DNA of 64,000 nucleotides, from the NCBI RefSeq assembly GCF_902459465.1, contig NC_047062.1:5892501-5956500 (forward strand), in the 5' to 3' direction. This document shows, piece by piece, positions 52,901-64,000 of the stretch. Each line of letters opens with the position of its first letter. The stretch's first letter is position 1. Source of the DNA: Asterias rubens. Lineage: Eukaryota > Echinodermata > Asteroidea > Forcipulatida > Asteriidae. The position numbers and the translations under genes are program-made. The notes under the pieces are model-generated. The model had not been told where the DNA came from, searched no databases, and saw only the letters and a list, made by a program, of their open reading frames with translations.

Positions 52901-55621
52901 CCTGGGCCCAATTAAGTGTTTCTACTTACCGCCGAATTCCGCGCTTACCATCTTGTCCATCTAATAAGAATGAATCAACCATCACGGATTACCACAAATC
53001 ACTTCAATATGACATCCCCCAAAATGATGTTGCATAAATTATACTGGTTGTAGTCATTGTATAGAATACAGCTCATTTGGGAATGTTAAGGCTTATGTTG
53101 AACAGCAGAATTATTGAGAACCAAAAATGGGCAGGATGTAAATGAGGGCTTTGGTTTTCTTCATCGAGCGCATAAATACAACATAGTACCAATGCTATAT
53201 GAAATCCAACACACACTAAAGTGCAAAAGAAAATTGCTTGTATGTAGTCGACTGTTGACAAACTGTCAGGGGAACTGGCCGAGTGTTAATAGTGCTTGAG
53301 TTAGGTCTTTAAACTCGACGGGAAAATAATCCTGCTCTGTAGGATCATAGAATCCAAACACTCATGCGATGAACTTGCGCTCACGTTTATAAAAAGATTA
53401 TGCATTGTTTTGGATTGTAATGCATTCACTGTATACTCTCGGATGTCATGCACATTTCTAAAAGATTGAAAAGGGGAACAATACAAAACATGATGGGCAG
53501 ACAAAACAACAAAATGTGCCCTTCATAGCAATAGCAAGTTTGCAACTTTTCCTCTGATCAGCTGAATTCCTTTTTATTTTATTTTATATTCTCATTAATT
53601 TTTTTGTGCCATTCAAGCTTGAAAAAAAACACTACACAAAATCATCGAAATTGTTTAATAATTTCCTCTTTTTATGAAGTTACAGTTGCATGTCTGCAAT
53701 AGACAAAAAGAGATATTTTCATCTCGTAAATTTTAAAAATTGCGATGAGCAATTTTCTAACACCTGACTTTACTTGTTATGGATACTTCATGGCGGGAGG
53801 GGATATCAGTGCGTGGGCAAGGGGGAATATTATACGCCATGCCTCTCATAATCAAGCATTGATACTCACTTCATAATCTGCTCAGTTTCCGTGCATCATG
53901 ATCATGGCCATCGCTCCCTCTCAAATCCATGATATTAAATCCCACACGCATCTGTATAGAGTTCGGCTGCTATTAATCATGGAGATACATGACCTCATCA
54001 CTAAGTCCTTGAGTCTCTGCGACCCACAGTCAACCTTGGGGAAATATAAGGATTGAAAAAAAGTATGTGCAAATCCAGGTATAGGAGTTGTAATTTTTTA
54101 TTCATTTTTTTTCTTCAAAATGTTAATGTTTTTGACTATTTACGTCAGCCCTACTAAATCTTAATCTGGAAACCGAGAAGCTTTTACGATTAAAGGCAAA
54201 TTCATGAGTTTTAGTTTTGTACTAATTGAATAAACCACATTATTAAGTTGTAGAATGTTTGTTGTTAAATAAAAATACATGTTGTAGATGACGTGGGACA
54301 ATACTTGTACGCATTTTATAAGAAGAAGTCATTTGTATATTTTTTCAGAAAGTATTGTTAGCAGTTTTAAATAAAGATGCTTCAGTTTCTATTCTATAGT
54401 GTGAAATCCCACCTTTTTAAAAATGAAACAAAAAGACCTTGTAATGCCTACTACTTTCCATTATTCTGTGCTTAAATAATGTATGTGTTTTGTTTGTTTG
54501 TTTTTCTTTAGATAGTAAAATTTTGCAGGAAAAACTCATGTATATGTATGGAGGTATTGTTTTAGTATATATTTGCGACACATGTGCAACAGTAGTTGTT
54601 TTTCCTAGTTTAACTTCCTACAATAACAATGTTACGATTTTCTGCTAGTTGCCATTGTAGATAACTATGACAGTGAGACCATATACAAGTAGCCGTTGTA
54701 TTTCAAATTTCACTCTTTATGAAAAGGACCAGACTATTTTCCTTATTTTGTGGTTTGGTTTGGCCTTTTTGGAATTTTGGGCTACGGCTAGATTTTTGCA
54801 TCATCGTGCGTTTAGGTAAAGTAGTAAAAAAAGAAAGATTTTTACACCATGCATTGTGTATCTGTACAACCTAGGCAATGTTTAATGTAAGAAAACTTGA
54901 GATTGTTATAATGAGAAAAAAGATCTTTAAAACCTTGGGCAGGAAATTTTGAAATCTTTCAAAAAATTTGCAGCTATATTCTACTCAACTTTGCCAAATA
55001 ACAAGCCATAAGCACATTTTGTTTCTGAGCCAAAATTAATTTAATTATCCCAATCAAATTTGCCAACAAATATATGAAAGCAAAATAAATCTCTGAGTCT
55101 TAAAGTAGACTAAGATTTAATCCCAAAAACTATATTTATGTGTATTGAGCATGTCAGTAGCACTGGGAAAGTGTGGTGGGTTTTTTATATAAAAGAAGTT
55201 GTATATGAACAGATGGCAGTTTGGTGTTTGTGCATGGGGATTTAATTCTAAAATGTTGATGTATGGAAAAATGAAAGTTAAAGAAAATTTAAAGTAACTT
55301 GAAGATTCCTGAGAAGGTGATTTCTGTGACATAGGCTTGATTTCACAAAGCAATTAGATTTTATCTTTAAGAGACCATGTACCTTTGGTTTTTTGAAATG
55401 GTTTGATTGTTTTAATCCTATATAAATGGGGATTAGATAAAAGCAACCCGTAAAACTTTTATTTCAAATGGTTGATAGCGTTTTTGAGAAATCGCCGAAA
55501 AATTAATAGTGGTTTAAGTCAACGCAGGAAGAATAATTTGTAATTTGTTCAGAAACGTTTCTCAAATTTAGATTTGGGGGGATAAAACTAATATCTTGTT
55601 CCATAATCAATCACTTCAAAG
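49973..55621 (+). other. Possible long menin 3' UTR or intergenic DNA
   Basis: T-rich, with few repeats (one at 50283-50445, a MITE fragment near 52903), unlike the introns. Several AATAAA occurrences exist, for example near 54370. I cannot tell which polyadenylation site is used. No protein-coding frame is recognisable. Confidence 0.4.
50283..50445. repeat. Palindromic AGACTAGTCTTA-type repeat, diverged
   Basis: TTTCATGAAACGCTAGGATT with AATCCTAACGTGAGTTAGGA at the left, and AAGATTAATCCTAAGTTAGG with TTTGGTGAAATTGACGG at the right, form an imperfect palindrome related to 26058-26212. Confidence 0.6.
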
Positions 55622-55625
55622 TTAA

Positions 55626-56010
55626 AGGAACACGTTGCCTTGGATCGGTCGAGTTGGTCTTTGAAAAGCGTGTGTAACCGTAATTTATAAAATGCATATG
55701 ATTAGAAAGATAATTTAAAAGTTGAATATAATGATCCACACAAGTATCCCTAAAAATTGCGTGGTTTTTCTTTTACCTTGTCGACTGACACAGTCGGCCT
55801 TTTATGGGAGTCAACTTTTTGACTCCCATAAATGGCCGACCGACCTTGTTTGCACAGTAAAAGGAAAACCACGCAATTTCGAAGCAAACTTGTGTGGATC
55901 ATTGGATTCTACTTTTAAAACATCTTTCCAACCATACGCACTTTATCAAAAAAAACGGGTACAAATGCTTTTTATAGACCAACTCGTCCGATCCAAGGCA
56001 ACGTGTTCCT
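55626..56010. mobile_element. TTAA-type MITE, family 2
   Basis: TTAA at 55622-55625 and 56011-56014 flanks AGGAACACGTTGCCTTGGAT and ATCCAAGGCAACGTGTTCCT. The central palindrome has GTCGGCCTTTTATGGGAGTC and GACTCCCATAAATGGCCGAC. It matches 37193-37566. Confidence 0.92.
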
Positions 56011-56120
56011 TTAATTGATTCTCAAAATTATACTATTGTCAGCTGCTTTACTTTTAACCAAGTAAGAATTTAGTATCATAAGTTATAGGAGTGGTTACCA
56101 GATGTATACCTTCCCTTTAA

Positions 56121-56498
56121 AGGCAATGGACACTATTGGTTATTGTCAAAGACTAGCCTTCTCAGTTGGTGTATCTCAACAAATGCATAAAATAACAAAC
56201 CTGTGAAAATTTGAGCTCAATCGGTTATCAAAGTTGTGAGATAATAATGAAAGAAGAAAACACCCTTTCACACGAAGTTGTGTGCGTTTAGATGGTTGAT
56301 TTCGAGACCTCAAGTTCTAAACCTGAGGTCTTGAAATCAAATTCGTGGAAAATTACTTCTTTCTCGAAAACTATGGCACTTCGGAGGGAGCTGTTTCTCA
56401 CAATGTTTTATACCACCAACCTCTCCCCATTACTTGTCACCAAGAAAGGTTTTATGCTAATAACTATTTTGAGTAATTACCAATAGTGTCCACTGCCT
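56121..56498 (-). mobile_element. TTAA-type MITE family 1, complete
   Basis: TTAA at 56117-56120 and 56499-56502 flanks AGGCAATGGACACTATTGGT and ACCAATAGTGTCCACTGCCT. The interior is in the opposite orientation to the 41697 copy. Confidence 0.9.
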
Positions 56499-56502
56499 TT
56501 AA

Positions 56503-57404
56503 GGGTTAGAGCTCATCTTAAGTTCAATCTTCAACCTTTGTGAAATCAGCCCCATGGGTTTTTAGGTACTTTGATGTGTGGATGAGGATGGTGCTAGAAT
56601 TGAATTAGATTGTTTGTCTGAAAGTAAATCTTCATTGGTTTACAATGACAGTGAAGACAAATTGTTGTTTAAGCAGGGGAAAAGCTTTCAGGAGTTGCTT
56701 TAGGTTAAAAAGGTTTTCAGCATTTTATGAAACCCATGTCACATGTTAAATCACAGAAATGTGTATTCATTCTAGTCCCATATTGGAAGGCATGGTATTT
56801 GTCGAAAAAAGAACAGAATGCACTTTGAATATGTGAGAAGTACATTTTGGTTGAGGTGATTTAGGAAAGAAGACAAAATATGGGGAGAGGAAAATTGGAG
56901 AATTTTCCAGAAAGATGAAATATTTGAGATGTAGGGTGAACAATTTCACAGGTTCGCTGTATGAAAGTTGTTGTTGAGGGCTTCCGGTGTTAGTTATAAA
57001 TTCGATGGTAAGAGAAGAAAAAAGAATGGACATTTTTTTTAAGAACAAAATTGTTCAAGATGTGTTCAAGATGTGCCTGTTTCAAGAATTAGCAAAATGT
57101 TTAAAAAGGTTGTATAGCAGTATATATATTACAGATTTGTTTATTTTAGATACGAAAAGTTTTGTACAAGATTGAGGATTGATTTTTAATGAAGGTGTCT
57201 CCTTGAATTGAAATGTTTGAGTTTTTTAAGGAACTGTTCATGGTGTTGAAGAACTTAGTACAACGTACAAGTTCAACTTTTTTATAGTGACTGTTCTTTG
57301 GAAGTTGTGTGTATTTTGGACTGCATTTTTATGTGTATGTAAGGTACAAGCAGAAATGGACTTGATTTATGTGAAGTATGTGACAAATAACCCTGTTTCA
57401 TAAT
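56503..57404. other. Downstream DNA, nothing recognised
   Basis: AT-rich DNA between the MITE and the minisatellite; only short chance frames. Confidence 0.5.
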
Positions 57405-57652
57405 GGTGACATTGTGGCTTCAATTGCAATGTCAAACTGCTGACAATGTCACTTACATTGTCACACCAATGACATATCACTCAATGAAAAAGTCACATTG
57501 ATGACAATGTCACATTGATGACAATATCACCTTAATGTCAATGTCAAACAATGACAATGTCAAACAATGACAATGTCACACCAATGACAATGACAATGTC
57601 ACACCAATGACAAGGTCACTTCAATGACAATGTCACACCAGTGACAATGTGT
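57405..57652 (+). repeat. Minisatellite of TGACAATGTCA-type units
   Basis: Around fifteen occurrences of AATGACAATGTCA or close variants, with spacers of CACCAA, CATTGA or AA, give a mean unit near 18 bp. TGACAATGTCA is nearly self-complementary, so a transcript could fold into many alternative hairpins. The array decays at its left edge. Confidence 0.8.
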
Positions 57653-60470
57653 ACAGCCATAGGCCCCAGAATGCCATAAGGGTTGTAATTATGTGTAAGT
57701 CAGTCAGAGTGAAATGGGGTTTTTTGTTCGTTGAATTTTCCCAGTAACATTAAAACTGTTGTGCTTTAATTCACAAGAGCCTGTTTCGCTGTTAGTCATT
57801 GCTCAATTGTAAATGAAATGTTGTTAATAGGTCTGGAATTTGATTGATTATTGCATGGTGAAACAAATGATTGAATCAATTGCCGACTGCATTAAAACTT
57901 GGAAGGAAATTTGGGTATTTATTCAAAGAGTAAAATAAAAAGGGCTTTAAATATTAGTTTTTTTTATTTCTTCTGTTTCTTGTATTTTTTGTTATTATTA
58001 GTATTTTTTTTGGGGGGGGGTTACAAACAATCATTCCGTCAATATGAAAACAAATAAGATGTACTTAATCAAATATTTCATGATAAAATTGTTCCCCAAA
58101 TGAATTTGTTTTATGATTGTAAACAATATTTTTAATTTAAACATTGAATGTTGAAATGAAAGTGGATTCAACGTGAATTTTTTTGGGGGTTAAAGTCTTA
58201 CAAAATTATTTCAGTGTTTGGAGTGGACCATAACACGGGGATATTAAAATGCTAAATTTTGGCACATAAATAAATTAAAGAAGATTAGAACTTTCCCTGT
58301 GATGAGAATTCCTTGCTGGGTTCTAGAGGGACTTAAAGTTTCCCCCGTTTCGTGTCTATATTATGTCAAAGAGCAATAGTACACAAATTTGAGTTTTTTG
58401 GGGTGTTCTTTTTTCTCTCATTTTTTTTATGTGTAAAGTTCATCTGTGCCTAGACGTTTTGCAGCTGCCAGCAAGTACGTGTACAATAAGTATGTAAATT
58501 TACTGGAGAAAATGTATTTTAATATTCACCTTTATTAGAAATATGTGTTATTTTGTTTTGTGTTTTCATGCTCTAAGCATGTATTTTTTTTTTTCTTATA
58601 ACGATTTTAAATTATTTTTTTTTGCATTATTTTGTTTTGCTTTGTGTGTTAATTCAAGCCTCATAGAGGATGTTGGGATAAGTGTTGATGTATATATATA
58701 TATAGCATAAATAAAAAATGTGGACCTAAAATATGTTTGTGAATTGATCTGTGGTAAGACTGTGAGACTTTCCGACTTGTAGTCTGGTTACTGAATCACA
58801 ATTTCTTGATTTGTGTCATTCATAATCATAGACGTTATTAAACCAATGTTTGTATGAGAGAGATTGTTGCCAGCTTGGTGGTTATATCCCTTCGTGGGAG
58901 TTTGCCGAGTTTCCTTGATGGGAAGATCACTCAAACAAACTGAACCGCTTTTCTTTATTATTGCCACAGCAGACGGTAGCCAACAATGAGCTCAAGTCAC
59001 TTCAGTCAGAAGGGAAAATATTCCTGGCAACTTGAGGGAAGGCATCATGCAAAAGCATCCCTTTGGTACGGTACCACTGGTATCTTACTGTCCCCCCAGA
59101 CAATTACATGTAGGTATGACTGCTGCTGCTGTTATGGCTGTGGCTGTTGCTTGTTTGGACATAGCCTTAAGTCATTAGAGTTGCTTTTTGGTTTAGCACC
59201 AAATTAATAATGTTAATCCGCATTCTTAAATGAAATTTGCCAAAAAATTACTGTATTTCAGTACGTGGTTGGTACCAGACGTGGAATATTCAGCTGTCAG
59301 CTGTAATGGTACTAAATGGTACTTTTTATTAAATTATTTTAATTTTCAGGACGTGCCTTCATAGTCTTACCATGGAATTGAGATTGACTGAGATACGGTT
59401 ACAATTTTAGACAGTCAAAAAAAAATACAAGATGTATTGACATAATGTTTTAAAATAGTGTCAGGTTGAACATTGAAAGTTTTTATTGCTGAGAAGTCAA
59501 AGTGCGAAATATTTCAACGACTTTATAAATGTGTCGGTTGTGCTCAAAATACTGTAAATTTGTGCAGTTATTTGTTAAAGTATTCAAGAATTTCAAATCA
59601 TATTGTAAATGTACAAGGTAGGGAGATATTTATTAGAAATGGTCTAGAAACATGAACATACATGATTTAATAAAAGTGAAAGAAGGGAAGAAAGAACACA
59701 AAGCAGACATTTTTATGACCTTTCTTGAAGCGAAACTACATCATGTCTTTTCAAAAATTATGGTTCAGGCCGTAACTAAAACCTGCAATGGGGAACTTTT
59801 GGGACACAAGGTGGCAGCAGACTTACGAGGTAAAATCCATTGTTCTCGGTAATGTGCGCATGCTCAGAATTACGTAAACGATGGAAACTTGAGTAAAATA
59901 TTTTGAAAAGAAAAAAAAATATTCTAAAGTCTACTAAAATAAAGTATTCTAAACATTCTACTAATTAAGTTCTGAACTTTGTTTCACTGTGTGAAAAATA
60001 CCCGCATTCTTAAGAAACAAACAGAAACCCCCCCAAAAATAACATCGAAAGAAAAGTAAATCACACAAAAAGACAATTGTGTGTGTGGACTTTTCCTATG
60101 TTTACCTTTTTGTTCTAGATTCCTTTCTTTTAACTAAATGTTTTCAATCTATAAAAAAAAGCAAGCCAAATTTATAGAATTGATTTAAACCTAGATTTGA
60201 TTTTGAGGAACTTTTGTATTATCCATGCATTCTTAAAAACCAGGTTGTAAAGTTTAAAGTGTCTGGTTACTACTTTATTAGCTGTTTGTGCAATTGATTT
60301 AAAAAACAACAACAAACAATTCTGTATTTTAAACCTTGTATTGTGCGACAGAGCTTGGAGAAATAAACAGTATCTACCATTACAAAAAGTTTTCTTGTAT
60401 TCTTCTGTTTTTCATCTCAGGTACTGTTTCCTTAACACATGGTTGTGTTTGTGGAAAATGTTGAATCTCC
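57653..60470. other. Downstream DNA, mostly featureless
   Basis: Contains a (TA)n tract near 58691-58702, a T/G homopolymer junction near 58010 and the dispersed repeat at 58808-58925. Candidate AATAAA sites lie near 58710 and 60361. No gene is recognised. Confidence 0.45.
58808..58925 (+). repeat. Dispersed repeat, second copy of 6843-6960
   Basis: Shares CCAATGTTTGTATGAGAGAG, TTGCCAGCTTGGTGG and GGGAGTTTGCCGAGTTTCCT with the copy in kelch intron 8. Confidence 0.72.
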
Positions 60471-60474
60471 TTAA

Positions 60475-61536
60475 AGACACTGGACACTATTGGTAATTAA
60501 TAAATACCTTGGACGGTTTCAAGTCTCTGATTGGTCAAAACCCGGTCACGTGGCCGAGTGTTAACGGTCGGTATAAAGACCGGCTTTGGAAAATAGCGAA
60601 CAAGTGGCCCCTAAATCAGCATACATTGTGTAAACCTTGCGCGTTGCACTGTATCGCATGCTTATTTATATCCATGTTAGTTTCATTGCAACTTCGCGCA
60701 CTTTCGCATAGGCGCGCTGAAAATGTATCAAATTTGAGTGCGCGCGTGTAACAGTTGCGCCACATGCTACATATACATGGACGCTGAGCTCATGCGCGCG
60801 TTTTAATGCACAAAGAACAGCTATCGTTTGCGAGCTCCTTTGACCCCAGTGAAGGCGCTGAACAGACCATGATTTAAAAGAGTCACTGGTCTCAAAGATC
60901 AGTAATGTGATAAACGCACGAAAGAGATGGGAACCATCAAAAGCTCAATAGCCCCTGAACATGTCTGGAAGTATCGCCGTGAGAAAAGTCACAAAATTTG
61001 GACAATTTTAGCCGTTTAATTCGCTAAAAAAGGTATTTATTAATGGGAATAACAGTGTTCGGACCCGGTCTTCACTGCGTGGTAATGACCTTGCCTCCGG
61101 CTCGGTCCGTTAACAGCGCCAGCCACCAACCCGGTCATTACCACGCAGTGAAGACCGGGTCTGAACACTGTTATTCCCTAATTGTCAGACCAGTCTTCTC
61201 ACTTGGTGTATCTCAACATTATGCACAAAATTGCAAACCTGTGAAAATTTGAGCTCAATCGGTCGTCAAAGTTGCGAGATAATAATGAAAGAAGAAACAC
61301 CCTTGTCACACAAAGTTGTGTGCTTTCAGATGCTTGATTTCGAGACCTCAAATTCTAAATCTGAGGTCTCGAAATCAAATTCGTGGAAAATTACTTCTTT
61401 CTCAAAAACTACATTACTTCAGAGGGAGCTGTTTCTCACAATGTTTTATACTATCAACAGCTCCCCATTACTTGTTACCAAGAAAGGTTTTATGCTAATA
61501 ATTCTTTTGAGTAATTACCAATAGTGTCCACTGCCT
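60475..61536 (-). mobile_element. TTAA-type MITE family 1 with 682-bp nested insertion
   Basis: TTAA at 60471-60474 and 61537-61540 flanks AGACACTGGACACTATTGGT and ACCAATAGTGTCCACTGCCT. MITE sequence stops at GGTAATT (60498) and resumes at ATTGTCAGACCAGTCTTCTC (61181). The DNA between is unrelated. Confidence 0.82.
60499..61180. mobile_element. Insertion ending in a 46-bp-arm hairpin
   Basis: Near its right end GGGAATAACAGTGTTCGGAC and CCGGTCTTCACTGCGTGGTA are followed, after a 40-nt loop containing CCTCCGGCTCGGTCC, by the inverted TACCACGCAGTGAAGACCGG and GTCTGAACACTGTTATTCCC. The left part has GATTGGTCAAAACCCGGTCA. A TAATT at each junction may be a target duplication. The class is not recognised. 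Confidence 0.6.
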
Positions 61537-61540
61537 TTAA

Positions 61541-62889
61541 AATAGCTGTTAAGTTACGCGCAAATTTGAAATTGCCAATCTTTGCACCCCGCTCAAAATA
61601 GCCTGGATGTTCACATGAAACCAGTACGCGCTATGTTATGTTTTTTGCACGGAGCTTTTTTGTGCGAGATACAACAGTTTTGCAAATTGAGATACACATG
61701 TACAGTTCTTTGGAATTGACGCAGCAATTGTAAAATCGGTTTACACGGACACAATAATATACATTTCTGGTTACATTACAGGTCAAATGTCACTGTTTTA
61801 TCCCTTGGCTCTTATTAGTGACGATGGTAACCCGGCATAAACCATTCCTTGATAATCTTGTGAGAAGCAGTACGCAACCTTTCAAGCCGGCGACCTAATG
61901 TATATTTCAGGCACTGGACCCTGACCCATCCGCTAATTGGCGGTCAATTAACCCTCCTGCTGCAGAGGTTATGCTATTAGAACAGGCTTATCTAACCAAC
62001 TCTTTATTGAAGCATTTTGATTTTATTCATGTAAATGTTTATGAGTTGGCCTAATCTCATTAAATTGATGATGAAATTTAAGGGAAAAGTATCCTGTTTT
62101 TTATTATATTTTTGTGAGTATTGATCATCTGTGCAGATGAGTGTGCGAGGTCCTTGTTGCAAGTAAGTTTTTAACACTTCTGACAAAGTATGGCGTCCCA
62201 CCTAAATTGATTTCTCCAGTTTTGACCCATGGTTTGCGATACATTGCATATATTCCATGATCAGCATCACTGATATTTATTGTCGCACTCTAATAACAGC
62301 CTTTAGAAGATTAATGTGTGTTGTTTGAACTTTAACTAATCAGATACAGCTTGCTTTGGTTGTGTGCTGGGATCAATAATAATTGGGTTTCTTTGTGACA
62401 ATAGGTGGCCGGTGTCACATAGCAAAATCTGTCCCCCTGGAGATTCTGCCCCCCCAAAGGGAAATTAACAATAGGCTTGAAGGAGGTTGATTCAAAAGAG
62501 GGCGCTATCATAAGAAATTTGTACACAATTTGCCGGATATGAGGGACAGACTCTCCTGCCACGTACTGGCAGAAGTAATATCAGCTAAATTTCCATTGTT
62601 GGCTTTATTCTGATCGACCTGGATAGTCTGCTGCCACCTGTGTCCCCAAATTTCTCCAACATGCATCATGGAAAAGCAAGTGTTTATTTACACCTGGTGT
62701 TTCTAGCTCAAACTATAACCCATCACTGTGTTTTCTTGCTCATATACTGTAGTAAGTAACCCATCCATCCGTCCTATTCATTGTGGTCATTTGCTTTTGA
62801 GAGGACCATGAAAATTGTGAAGCTGATTAGTTGGAATGGCATACATGTACATGGTTGTTTAAAGCATTTCATGATATAACAATAGTAAA
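61541..62889. other. Downstream DNA, nothing recognised
   Basis: No gene or clear repeat family is seen; a C-rich patch lies near 62434-62458. Confidence 0.45.
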
Positions 62890-62990
62890 GTCTTGTTCTG
62901 GTGGCCAACTCATCTGAGTGTGGGTTTGAGTCCTGGCTGTGTCGCTTGCATTAACCATAGGTAAATGGATACAAGCAAGGGTAGATATTA
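62890..62990 (+). mobile_element. Degenerate tRNA-derived SINE fragment
   Basis: TGGTGGCCAACTCATCTGAG and the B-box-like GGGTTTGAGTCCTGG recall a family 1 SINE head; the body is lost. Confidence 0.4.
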
Positions 62991-62997
62991 TTGATAA

Positions 62998-63416
62998 TAA
63001 TATAATAATAATAATATTGAAGCCTTATATAGCGCACGTACCAACAAGGTACTTGAGGCGCTGAGTATATAGGCCTACAAACTTTCGGAAAGATAGGTTA
63101 TTGCAGTGATGAATTCTGAGACCCAGTTATTTAGCCGCTTATAAGGGTTAACAAGGTGCTACAGCACTTACAGCAGCCACAGCCACGAACACCAGGGCGA
63201 ACCCCTTCTCTTTTTCGATAAGTACACTGGGTTCTGTTACATGCGTTACACAACACATGGGACCAACAGCTTATACATCCCATCCAAAGAACGAAGCAAT
63301 GGTCAAGTGTCTTGCTTAAGGACACAAGTGTCATGGCTGGGGATTCAAACCCGCACTCTGCTGATCAGAAACACCAGAGTTTGAATTCAGTGCTCTTAAC
63401 CGCTTGGCCACGACAC
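62998..63416 (-). mobile_element. tRNA-derived SINE, family 1, reverse copy
   Basis: On the minus strand the head (63416 to 63328) reads GTGTCGTGGCCAAGCGGTTA, a long variable region, then GGGTTTGAATCCCCAG. The body includes TTGCTTCGTTCTTTGGATGG and the tail GCGCTATATAAGGCTTCAAT before TATTATTATTATATTATT. It is the mate of 30008-30412. Confidence 0.78.
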
Positions 63417-63418
63417 TT

Positions 63419-64000
63419 CCATAATACTGAAGAATTGGAAACGATTGCACCCATTTCGGTTGCATACTCCCATTGAGTTGAGATGGTCTCAGAAATGTCT
63501 TAGGCTCGATGGTATTAGGTTTGTATTTATGTACAGTACTGTACTTCTTTCAGGGGCCTACTTGGCTTGGAAAAAATTGTTTGGTGAGCGAAGAGTGAGC
63601 ATATTGATTCAGCTAAATTTATACTTTAAAATGAATTGTACGACTTGCCCACTCCCTTTGAGCCAGGTTATATTTTTGCCCTCTACCCGCGACTAACACA
63701 AAGGCTAGCATCCCCAATCATGCCTGCATTTTTTGCTAAAAATTACAACAAAAAAAACGAAAAGCTTTTTTTCTGCCTCACATGAAGTTTGAAACCATCC
63801 CCAGCTACAAATAAATTACTCAAACAAACAAAACTTTGATTCAAAGTGTTTATTAACCCAAAAAAACCCTAAACATTTTTATCCTTCACTTGAAAAAGTT
63901 TGTACGACTGGATATTATTACAGAAATAATTTATTCATGATTGTACAAAATTATTCAAAATTATTTCATTGGCATTGAAATAAAAGCCTTTCTGTGAGCA
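63419..64000. other. Window end, possible 3' end of a minus-strand gene
   Basis: No coding exon is seen. On the minus strand AATAAA occurs near 63854-63849 and again near 63818-63813, which could be polyadenylation signals of a convergent gene beyond 64000. This is weak, since AT-rich DNA produces AATAAA by chance. Confidence 0.2.

Noticed and set aside
57405..57652. CRISPR-like array
   Set aside because: Units are about 18 bp with short irregular spacers made of the same words, in a eukaryotic genome; it is a minisatellite.

Overview
This window is nuclear DNA of an animal. Two protein genes lie on the + strand, each split by GT-AG introns, inside AT-rich DNA crowded with small non-autonomous transposons and tRNA-derived SINEs. 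The second gene is a clear orthologue of menin (MEN1). The menin sequence, gene structure and repeat style (TTATATAGCGC-type SINE tails, many TTAA-flanked MITEs) suggest a marine invertebrate deuterostome. An echinoderm, perhaps a sea star, is my best guess, but the phylum is inference.

Layout. 1-854: upstream DNA and probable promoter/5' leader. 855-11562: a 13-exon gene encoding a 596-residue protein with an unrecognised N-terminal region, a charged middle with a basic nuclear-localisation-like cluster, and six C-terminal kelch repeats. All 13 exons join in one open frame totalling 1791 nt. 11563-14988: intergenic, with polyadenylation signals and the probable menin promoter. 14989-49972: menin in six coding exons (2058 nt, 685 residues), with a first intron of 20.3 kb, a third of 8.2 kb, and a 41-nt fourth exon. 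49973-64000: no further protein gene recognised. The first 5-6 kb are unusually poor in repeats and could be a long menin 3' UTR.

Mobile DNA. At least four TTAA-flanked palindromic families (piggyBac-like target site) are present. There is a hAT-like MITE with perfect 8-bp target duplications, a 690-bp long-TIR element with an 11-bp duplication (MULE-like), a 360-bp element with a 9-bp duplication, and three tRNA-derived SINE families. Two larger non-coding elements (about 2.06 and 1.47 kb) carry terminal hairpins and arrays of TGACGTCA-type motifs. Several insertions are nested, so relative ages can be read directly. No transposase, reverse transcriptase, CRISPR array, rRNA or convincing stand-alone tRNA gene was seen.

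The two genes need not cooperate. Menin is a nuclear scaffold of MLL/KMT2 histone methyltransferase complexes. The kelch protein is probably a nuclear adaptor or scaffold, but its partner cannot be read from sequence. The most unusual gene-linked structures are a five-copy tandem array of the kelch gene's last 3' splice site plus exon start, and a 91-bp tandem duplication of one of its 5' splice sites. I found no convincing new biological system; the best candidates for undescribed biology are the two hairpin-ended GACGTC-rich elements.
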